Assembly: GCA_017429205.1 (NCBI GenBank)
Contig: JAFRPH010000036.1
Coordinates: 1-30,699, forward strand
DNA: 30,699 nt
Direction of reading: 5' to 3'
Origin: Bacteroidales bacterium
Lineage (GTDB): Bacteria; Bacteroidota; Bacteroidia; Bacteroidales; UBA932
Shown here: positions 26,801 to 30,699 of the stretch, piece by piece
How positions within the stretch are numbered: the stretch's first letter is position 1
How the letters are laid out: each line of letters opens with the position of its first letter
The notes under the pieces: model-generated
What the model was told of the DNA's origin: nothing
The model's database searches: none
The model's input: only the letters and a program-made list of their open reading frames with translations
Program-made: the position numbers and the translations under genes

Positions 26801-29800
26801 CGCTGGTGGACGAGACCACCAATGCCTGGGAGATCACCAACGAGTATGAACCGAAGACCGAGGTCACCGTGACCAAGGTCTGGGCCGACGAGGACGATCG
26901 GGACGGCAGGCGGCCTGACATCAGCGTGCAGCTCTACAAGGACGGCGAGAAGGAGGGCTCCGCGGTCCCCCTGAACGCCGAAAACAAGTGGACCTACACC
27001 TGGCCCGACCTGGACAAGTACTACTGGACCGACGGCGAGACGCCTGAGGTGAAGGCCCACGACTACACCGTGGTCGAGGTGGTTGACGGCACCGAGTATA
27101 CGGATGGCGGCAAGATCCCGGTGGATGAGGACCTCGTCTACACCGTGACCATCAAGAAGGAAGGCAATTCCTTCACCTACACCATCACCGATACCTACGA
27201 GCCCGAGACCGTGGAAATCTATGCCAGGAAGGTCTGGAAGGACCACGAGAATTCCGAGAACAAGCGTGAGGCCGTGACCCTGCGCCTGATCGGCACCTAC
27301 GGCGATGACAATATCTCCGTGTTTGTCGAAGGCAGCGACAAGACCGGCATCATTGAGGACACGGAAGTCAGCTGGACCGAACTGCCGAAGTTCATCGACG
27401 GTCAGGAGATCACCTACACCGTGGTCGAGCTGAACGTGGTGGACGGCAAGATCACCATGACCGACGTGACCTACACCGTGACCTACGCCGAGGACGCGTT
27501 TGACATGGACGGCGAGACGGTCACCGGTACCGTCGTCACCAACAGCTACGAGCCCACGACAGAGATCGAGATCACCAAGACCTGGGACGACGCGAACGAC
27601 CAGGACGGCATCCGCTGGACGGCTGAGGAGTACGCGGATCTCGTCAGTCTGTACGCGGACGGCGACGAGGTAACCGACGCCCAGGCGACCGTCACCGATA
27701 ACGGCGACAACACCTACACCGTGACCTTCAGCGATCTGCCGAAGTTCGCCGACGAGGATGCGACCGAGCCGATCGAATACACGGTGAAGGAAGACGAAGC
27801 CGCGGTCAAGGAAGCCGGCTACGAAGTCGAGTACGACGAAGACGGCAACATCACCAACAAGTACACGCCCGAGACCACGACCGTCAAGGCGACGAAGGTC
27901 TGGGACGACAACGGCAACACCGCCCTGCGGCAGGCGATCACCCTGACGCTGAGCGGCACCTACACGGTGGACGGTGTGGACCACATCCTGACGATTGCGG
28001 ACGCGGACAAGACCATTGCCGCGGACGCCGAGGGTGCGGATCTGACGGTCACCTGGACCGACCTGCCGGTCAAGCAGGAGGGCCAGGCTGTCACCTACGA
28101 GGTGACCGAGGCGGCCGTGAGCGGCTACACCACCGCGGACAGCGGGCTTGAATACAACGAAACGGATAAGGTCTGGGAGATCACCGTGACCAACACGCTG
28201 AAGACCGGCGAGCTGTCGATCGACAAGAGCGTGTTCGTGGACGGCGAGGACAAGACCGAAGACTATGCCGACAAGGTCTTCTACGCTGTGGTGTCCACGG
28301 TTATCGACGGCACGACGCTGTATGTGGCCGACGAGAACGGCACCCTGACGGAGGAAGACGGCGAGGCGAAGCTCTTCACGATCAATCCCGGCACGACCGT
28401 GAGCGTGAAGAACCTGCCCGTCGGCGTGTACACCGTGGCTGAGGTCACGTCCGAACGCGAAGCGGCCGGCGAAGGCACGGAGCCTGACACCGACATGGGC
28501 GCGATGACCTGGCTGGAGAACCTGAGCCGGATCATCGACGTCGTGACGGTGGGTGAGTATGAGGCGCCCACGGCCGGCATCGGTGAGGCCATGGAGGGCG
28601 GCAGCGGCGAGATCGCCGAGGCGGCTCTGCTCAACGCCTACACCACCGGCAAGTTCTGCATCGCCGTGACGAAGCAGTGGCTGGTCAACGGTGAGCCCTA
28701 TGCGGACAAGGATCTGGCGCTGAAGGTGACCCTGATGCGGACCACCGGCGATCCCGAGGCCGAAGAGACCGAGTGGAAGCCGGTGGACGGCCAGGCCGAC
28801 ATCGCGCTGAACAAGGGCAACAACTGGTCTTACGTGGCCATCGGCATGGAGCAGATGGACGAAGCGGGCCAGCGCTACACCTACAAGTGGGTCGAGGAAG
28901 TGCCGGAAGGCTGGTTCGAGGGCGAGCAGGAGATCCTCCAGCAGGTGACCATCCCCGAGGACGCCGACGAAGGTGAGGAAGAAGCGACCCTGATCGTCCT
29001 GACCAAGCTGGTCAACAGCAAGGTCACGGCCAAGATCCCGGTGAAGAAGAGCATGACCGAGGACTCCGCGGAGTATCCCGGCACCTTCACCTTCACCATC
29101 ACTTCCGAGACGGAACCGATCACCCTGCCTGAGCAGACCACGCTGACGCTGGCTGTCGGTGACGAGGGTGTGTTCGGTGAACTCACCTTCAACGAGGAAG
29201 GCGAGTGGACCTACACCATCACCGAGGATACCGAAACCGAAATCGCGGGTCTGACCTACGATGAAGAGAGCGAGAAGACGGTGGTTATCCGCGTCGAGGC
29301 GGACGGCAACGGCATTCTCACAGCCACGGTCGACCTCGGCGAGGGCAATGAAATCGTTGAATTCACCAACGAGTATGAGCCGGAGACCGTCGATCTGGAC
29401 GCCTTCAAGTATTGGTACCAGCCCGATGCCGATACCGGTCTGACGAGCACCAGCATCAATGATTCGATCGACAACGCTGCCATCACGTTCACGCTCGAGC
29501 AGAGCCTCGACGGGACGACCTGGACAGCTGCGGTGACCGACACGGAAGCCAACGGTGAGAATCCGCAGACGATTACCGAAGCGGGCGCGGACGGCAAGTG
29601 GGCAGCCCATTGGATCGACCTGCCCAAGTACGTGCTGACGGCCGATGAGGCCGGCTCCGTGACCCAGACCGAGATCCGGTATCGGATCGTGGAGTCTGAG
29701 GCGATCGTGGGCGGTATCGACATCACGCCCGACGACGAGGCAGAGACCGTCAAGGTGCTGACGATCGACGAGACGACCGGCAGCGCCACGGCGGACTTCA

Positions 29801-30699
29801 AGAACGTTCTGCCCGAGACCGAAATCCCCGTGATCAAGGTTTGGGATGGCGTGGAGCCTGCGGAAGACGACTATGTCATCTTCGGTCTGTACATCGGCGA
29901 TGAGGCCGTGACGGACGCGGACGGCAAGGCCCTGACCCTCAAATTTGAGAACGGAGCCTGGGATACCGCGCAGAGCTTCACTGAGCTGAAGGTCTTCACG
30001 GATGAGGGCGAGGTCATCACCTACACCGTGAAGGAAATCGAAGTGCTGCTCGGCGAGACCAAGCTCACCGATGCGGACGAGATCAAGGCGCTCTTCGGCA
30101 GCGAGGACATTGAGGTCGTCGCGACGGATGAGATCGCGGAGATCCCCTTCGAGATCACCAACGCGATCCGCGGCCAGCTGAAGGTGACGAAGGCTGTGAC
30201 CGTGCACGACGAGAACGACAACGCGGTCGAGGATACCGTGTTCGACGGCAAGGTGTTCTACATCGCGCTCCAGGACGGCGAGGGCAACTACTATGCGCTG
30301 ACCGGCGACAACCTGGGCGACAAGGCGCACTGGGTCGAGATCAAGGACGGCGAGGAAGCCCTCTGGATCAACCTGCCGCTGGGCACCTATACGGTGTCTG
30401 AGAAGGAAACCGAGGCTGAGGTGGCTGGCTATAATCTCACGCCGACCGTCACGCCGGAGAGCATCACCCTGACCGCCGACAACGCCGAAGAGTCGGCCGA
30501 GGTCAAGGTGACCAATGACTATGAGCAGATCACCACGGAGTCCACGGTGATCAAGGTTTGGAACGACAACGATGACGCCGCGGGCAAGCGTGCGGAGACG
30601 CAGATCATGGTGACGCTGCTGGCCAACAACATGGGCGTGGCGGGTTACAATGAGCTGATGCTGCCGTATGATGGCGACGACGAGACCATCACGTACAAG
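14827..30699 (+). CDS. Giant surface protein: choice-of-anchor A domain plus FctA-like and CnaB repeat stalk (3' end outside window)
   Basis: The frame from the ATG at 14827 (AAAGGAG 9 nt upstream) stays open to the window end, at least 5,291 residues. Residues 1-42 are a signal peptide (likely cut after ARA). Two acidic tandem-repeat linkers lie at about 239-395 and 480-573, alternating with three related modules of about 80 residues. Residues about 1345-1650 resemble a choice-of-anchor A domain (GILVRGDLIINRDINIGGG..., later VIAPRADAVITCGNFNGAMV and EGHLSAYKGGTLLG). From there the protein is a stalk of FctA-like pilin and CnaB modules; at least 12 CnaB units start with K-x-W (TKVWDD type) and most end in ITNxY. 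Such domains usually form Lys-Asn or Lys-Asp isopeptide bonds. The plan is that of a long adhesin with its tip at the N-terminus; the ligand is unknown. The anchor signal is not visible. Confidence 0.92.
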   Translation, partial: MRNNDKLNAKHTTLAQRLRATVLAMAMLVSQVSDVFPMIARADEPIPSAPEAIIEETPAAAEAEDVLDKSGLPGEADAQEPEAGAPAADGEEQAKGEDADPAAEAKPAYEIPLPEINAEMHVGDTVKVKLANPGEVFIVKLTVKKAETLLLTADGADAWVEIRKASTPAGRGHRYESENGVLTASFQADATVYLLTFVGNHGRTGSFAVSVVSDPINKEEKPAEVPVEIPETPAEPTVAEPEAAPAATVEEAGAAVVPAATVEEAEAEAAPAVTEEAAEAEPIPAVTEEVAEVEAAPAVTEEAVEVEAAPAVTEEAVEVEAVSAVTEEVAEVEAAPAVTEEAAEVEAAPAVTEEAVEVEAAPAVTEEAVEPEAVPSVTEEAAEPEAETEEAEAEPVAVGNTYVFGEDKEVELSVILAALGYDPAALDVFDVQVSGKKIAVDVTETDFVLCALDTFEAETVKVKCRGSANIRITLSNPAAVEEPVVTVEAEEPAATVEAEEPVATVEAGEPAATVEAEEPVATVEAEEPVTTVEAEEPVATVEAEEPVTTVEAEEPAATVEAEEPATTAEAEEPEAVYAYAFSGIGDYQLVSYIVSLNEIAYQWLESVTVSDPEAVSLDDDLYLTANAWFDAVTLTVVTDAGETYEIILSNVPAKKEISADQVTVGSYTLNESILTNYRIALEAGEDQAIDYVGLDISIPAELKDEAVDLYDVTVELEKPIELPEAPEGMEAVFRLVELFHITAEGGAWVPVKNVFYNEEKTAITGFVFETDDFSPYVVRYTVDFVYVDEEGEEHAWSFEGLGEYPVEEILAALGIEYETIESVTLELTEAVDEVDETALYLTGDAETGYVLHSDVAFDDTYLLTVVTDAATLLITVTDAPAPKITVSFYASDGTTVDTTASAGSYNYAVVFDGWGGGVQGVTPISMSDGVLTAQFDNSVDVPFAQYQSGQKQFYLINYTGSDVPGNTGMNWYDNNLIPVKTQLMNGADLGLYTINNWEHQPGGNYNYQAVKEDGYFVNLQFRAQDYHSENNPDADFVTPGVTEGAPALNPKYAFTRVLLSDEDGKYVGFAVASIPSNASVNSTVITEFTMFNEPVANVTDGVSSGNTINYAQARAAGYSVASSGTSVRIGYKNQNTAPAWTDFDTQANGFSTGDPEGYTFAGQVRVSPDERTVNLRIADPTYYDVKLDCGGEPLTLPTGVDVYALVHVTTSSNNHLYAYAKITADDTTDGGKTYTVRVPNEDWFQETNGNFMPGTNMISGHESNVTVSLAGVPTGTAVNNPNDIRYKAVPVGGYVHTHEVVSYPSINNGQFDPDADPVQRTFEDNVYTDYVYLRKNDDSMSDYTLEYLLTKFNIITVCPNTDSGHSYSGSTWGNGDFVHNQHTVAGILVRGDLIINRDINIGGGNEATAPSAVGGAIIANVPLSDVSPIIGGGQNKPRPSDYNFYVGEVNPGFNGNILLNGQLVDLTTWGETIPNSNYVNWGALQSSVIRQSGALYSNAQREVTIENAGATTINVTAGEKIRVKYAEGVHPENCHITVKLDMLDQPFANLPGTVISFAGAGKHGIPKLETIHGSLPGAVDDGDGISVIYNYPYASELYTWYSDPEFGHVIAPRADAVITCGNFNGAMVVNSIYSTAEGHLSAYKGGTLLGFYGNMDAGKTIDGVTPTDHQVFEFTLEMLSDEVPEADYNAAIAEGKTQEEIIWDFIGTARNENNSITFGKVPFYTAGDYYFRVRESAEPHLDGITNDDTVYIVKAHVDAVSSGENLVLVMDPSKLALYKVANAAALTTTIYNSSNETYETGINTSALQPVSGTMSWTNGSAGQDGTLVSGVGFINREAKNGLTIEKQVRGTNATDANFVFNLFLWQEYTDPETGEVSYEAVVREVESISNGVPGTVSFLQTQYYDEQLTPPAYHPAGHIAFNITANNDFTVNGLPSGAHYAFIEDEGRMPGGYQLAKVTGDAIGIVPEEGVQSAEIIFTNTYITHYCVAIAKVWDDENDRDGIRPESIYADLYQSAQITDPETGAVSTVYYDAEGNGYVQTGSGDSVTYVGEDETLQKPPAYASVELNDANSWVYLVRGVPSGDIDGNQFTYTWEEYILNGTTKIYEGAEGWPAYTSTTEVTQDDTVAGVDEVMIITSVTNTHKKEYTEAEAEKIWVDDNNKFGLRPETLTFRLIAEYTVDEPVLDDNGDPTYDENDKPVTEPHKYEVRNITALGEGLVSDIVLDGTADENGEIEAWKAHWEDLPKYYAGNEITYKVVEVDVPEGYAMEITKKCAFNETTKVWEAAITNTLDLGALKVSKNLFIDGKQVTEATDTTEGKVNWNRVFYVQITYTHTVVDPATGNETEETLYLNVNGELTAEAATLTVTPRTALEFENIPVGEYTVTEVKDENGTAFGEGEYPTIGSMTFLSDLSRMTDSAAVVADDPESTTDKPAEATLVNAYTSGLYCIAVTKQWMINGKVSVPADDTKVTVRLERTTTPTDVDSWVPAPLDLRETDTDYGKTDGTIGTIVLTKANNWSAVAVGMDKMDPNGAQYSYRWVELDKNGKVLGIHSVEHFSESANDGHYAVGAQELIQYANVPEGATDDEATTQRIFLTKLVNSAAEVEIPITKRIKTEEGVAYPYLDAKFELRQSANDGTYAAVDPAANRSDVPLRDWKETDSTDDIKVMVNETGTLRIHGITAAGTFIYRVREVAPTSPLPGMVYDTADRIIKVTTEWKQNADNEDSYLMVTKVEWQKEGDETWTTVTNMDAIAPIEITNEFKAGELEISKTVISDNPADLGEAFTFEIVLKNEDDSNLADGVYGGVEVKDGKATVKLHSGDSVKLTGLPVGTGYTVKETAPTEGYKITYTVNGGEAQTYAAAGVTGTIADDSATETVDESSVTVAFTNEREVDDVTIVKTVESALQSDKDAEYTFTIYADADIHNYDEDGTTDLGFPVTGTGATENETVKFTDGVATLKVKGNTSKTIGGLPVGVAITVVETPTEGMTSEWTDDVNGGIVGELEDDLEITNTRDTGELKLDKKVFVDGQDKTDEYAEKSFFFKLTTTIEGVEYYVRTTYNAAADAYEFIGLEEITESTALSDQLKPGKTMKFIGLPVNYTYVVTEFADQHTIIADADNAPGNMGSMTWLFDLSRTKDTAVVGKGETAEIELINAYTTGKFCLAVTKQWKVNGKPYADETLSLTVDLERKLVSEDDSKWTPVTGQTQIPLNAANNWSYVAVGMEQMDKDGNRYEYHWVENPVPAGWAQAATEVIQKKEITEGSGDTAVTTVLIFLTKLTNNKVTAQPEVTKKVTGNTDEATYDPDEKFKFTITGSEAVLDDGTSLSGNELPIGSKTEVEIRNGETGIFGAISFDAPGVYTYIIKESEPAAADKTDHMTYDTADKKFVVTVEADAQGNLSITKAEYENGDETGTTLTVTNEYLVVTDQPKVTKTVTGDKDAPCYDPNELFVFTLAPVDPADAPMPKETPFTIQIKDGEKGSFEEITYTEVGEYEYSITETKGSTPGMTYDVDGEGNPVAHKVIVKVTKEKGKLVTAITYDGAAELKVENKYETGKLKVIKKIEGLPDDLAAKMIYLVAVKDGEGNYYALNGAVTGKDPHWVEITNAESGIEWQYLAEGTYKVIEKVEFADAPGYTLTETTYQVGTGEAVKHPETANAEVTADSEPTVTVTNKYGPVVTEATVIKAWEDNNDEAGVRPETLTVTLNAGETRAVDVDGTAIADVILTSDDNWTKTIENLPKYDNAGNEITYNWVEAQDGLPEGYSLTGTSVNGTVTTLTNTYAPGKTTVPVTKLWEDSNNQDGKRPTDNVFVLLQAKVGETAITLDPTIALVELKGEDNWTYIWVDLDEETAEGDEIEYTVVEADAEGNPVAEGDKIDFNGTEYTVKSVSGNAEEGYYITNSYKPDTVEVPVTKIWDDFNDADEVRLESVTVILYKGTGADKKPVAQKVLTEDDNWTYTFEDLPKNEGGQPITYSVEEFMSVELNEYYKEAESSPALVDETTNAWEITNEYEPKTEVTVTKVWADEDDRDGRRPDISVQLYKDGEKEGSAVPLNAENKWTYTWPDLDKYYWTDGETPEVKAHDYTVVEVVDGTEYTDGGKIPVDEDLVYTVTIKKEGNSFTYTITDTYEPETVEIYARKVWKDHENSENKREAVTLRLIGTYGDDNISVFVEGSDKTGIIEDTEVSWTELPKFIDGQEITYTVVELNVVDGKITMTDVTYTVTYAEDAFDMDGETVTGTVVTNSYEPTTEIEITKTWDDANDQDGIRWTAEEYADLVSLYADGDEVTDAQATVTDNGDNTYTVTFSDLPKFADEDATEPIEYTVKEDEAAVKEAGYEVEYDEDGNITNKYTPETTTVKATKVWDDNGNTALRQAITLTLSGTYTVDGVDHILTIADADKTIAADAEGADLTVTWTDLPVKQEGQAVTYEVTEAAVSGYTTADSGLEYNETDKVWEITVTNTLKTGELSIDKSVFVDGEDKTEDYADKVFYAVVSTVIDGTTLYVADENGTLTEEDGEAKLFTINPGTTVSVKNLPVGVYTVAEVTSEREAAGEGTEPDTDMGAMTWLENLSRIIDVVTVGEYEAPTAGIGEAMEGGSGEIAEAALLNAYTTGKFCIAVTKQWLVNGEPYADKDLALKVTLMRTTGDPEAEETEWKPVDGQADIALNKGNNWSYVAIGMEQMDEAGQRYTYKWVEEVPEGWFEGEQEILQQVTIPEDADEGEEEATLIVLTKLVNSKVTAKIPVKKSMTEDSAEYPGTFTFTITSETEPITLPEQTTLTLAVGDEGVFGELTFNEEGEWTYTITEDTETEIAGLTYDEESEKTVVIRVEADGNGILTATVDLGEGNEIVEFTNEYEPETVDLDAFKYWYQPDADTGLTSTSINDSIDNAAITFTLEQSLDGTTWTAAVTDTEANGENPQTITEAGADGKWAAHWIDLPKYVLTADEAGSVTQTEIRYRIVESEAIVGGIDITPDDEAETVKVLTIDETTGSATADFKNVLPETEIPVIKVWDGVEPAEDDYVIFGLYIGDEAVTDADGKALTLKFENGAWDTAQSFTELKVFTDEGEVITYTVKEIEVLLGETKLTDADEIKALFGSEDIEVVATDEIAEIPFEITNAIRGQLKVTKAVTVHDENDNAVEDTVFDGKVFYIALQDGEGNYYALTGDNLGDKAHWVEIKDGEEALWINLPLGTYTVSEKETEAEVAGYNLTPTVTPESITLTADNAEESAEVKVTNDYEQITTESTVIKVWNDNDDAAGKRAETQIMVTLLANNMGVAGYNELMLPYDGDDETITYK
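15541..16011 (+). repeat. 39-bp in-frame tandem repeats in the giant surface-protein gene
   Basis: About ten imperfect copies of a 39-bp unit encode the 13-residue motif EVEAAPAVTEEAV. The unit length keeps the reading frame. The encoded stretch is highly acidic and probably extended. Confidence 0.8.
16264..16551 (+). repeat. 27-bp in-frame tandem repeats in the giant surface-protein gene
   Basis: About ten copies of a 27-bp unit encode the 9-residue motif EEPVATVEA with small variants. It is distinct from the 39-bp array but similarly acidic and Ala/Val-rich. Confidence 0.82.
21706..23120 (+). repeat. Large stalk repeat, copy 1 (three-domain unit)
   Basis: The unit begins LKVSKNLFIDGKQVTE, passes TIGSMTFLSDLSRMTD and YCIAVTKQWMINGK, then NNWSAVAVGMDKMD, and ends with an FctA-like domain (VEIPITKRIKTEEG to ITNEF). 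Two further copies occur downstream. Confidence 0.75.
23866..25083 (+). repeat. Large stalk repeat, copy 2
   Basis: Same order as copy 1: LKLDKKVFVDGQDKTDEY, NMGSMTWLFDLSRTKD, TTGKFCLAVTKQWKVNGK, NNWSYVAVGMEQMDKDG, then an FctA-like domain starting QPEVTKKVTGNTDE and ending TVTNEY. Confidence 0.78.
28201..29379 (+). repeat. Large stalk repeat, copy 3
   Basis: Same order again: LSIDKSVFVDGEDKTEDY, DMGAMTWLENLSRIID, TTGKFCIAVTKQWLVNGE, NNWSYVAIGMEQMDEAG, then an FctA-like domain (AKIPVKKSMTEDS to FTNEYEPETV). It is closer to copy 2 than to copy 1. Confidence 0.78.

Noticed and set aside
17497..30330. A 4,277-residue open frame on the minus strand
   Set aside because: It is exactly codon-aligned with the plus-strand CnaB/FctA gene and is open only because that gene lacks TTA, CTA and TCA codons. 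Its translation is a low-diversity Val/Leu/Arg/Gly/Asp string with no recognisable domain.

Overview
The window looks like the backbone of a plasmid-type replicon from a GC-rich Gram-positive bacterium, most likely a Clostridia-like member of the Bacillota. The reasons are strong AGGAGG ribosome binding sites, TTGACA/TATAAT-type promoters, Gram-positive surface-protein modules (CnaB, FctA-like pilin, MBG, MucBP, InlB-type repeats), and replication and partition genes with no chromosomal housekeeping genes. No tRNA, rRNA, CRISPR array, transposase, sortase or resistance gene was seen. The taxon is an inference.

Layout, left to right. (1) 1-6070, minus: a giant secreted or surface protein of at least 2,023 residues running off the left edge (signal peptide, InlB-type and MucBP-like repeats, then a string of MBG modules). 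(2) 6153-7412, minus: a 419-residue secreted protein with Ig-like ends, an acidic repeat linker and an SH3-like domain. It has its own promoter and probably leads an operon with gene 1. (3) 7785-8880, minus: a partition operon, parA plus an overlapping ribbon-helix-helix protein. An AT-rich region of TGTGTATA-type palindromes (about 8930-9575) lies upstream and one further perfect palindrome (7750-7763) lies downstream, which together look like a two-part centromere. (4) 9652-11847, minus: a fused primase-helicase with a terminator behind it. (5) 12191-13378, minus: a probable replication initiator. Four iterons lie downstream of it, in the upstream region of the helicase gene, and 17 lie upstream (13650-14262), mostly spaced 22 bp. 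(6) 14827-30699, plus: a second giant surface protein of at least 5,291 residues running off the right edge.

How the parts fit: the Rep protein and iterons would open the origin, the primase-helicase would supply priming and unwinding, ParA and the ribbon-helix-helix protein would segregate the element, and the two giant genes would be its cargo, for adhesion or cell-surface interaction. The two largest real genes are open at the window edges. Several long open frames on the opposite strand, one of about 12.8 kb, are codon-bias shadows and were rejected.
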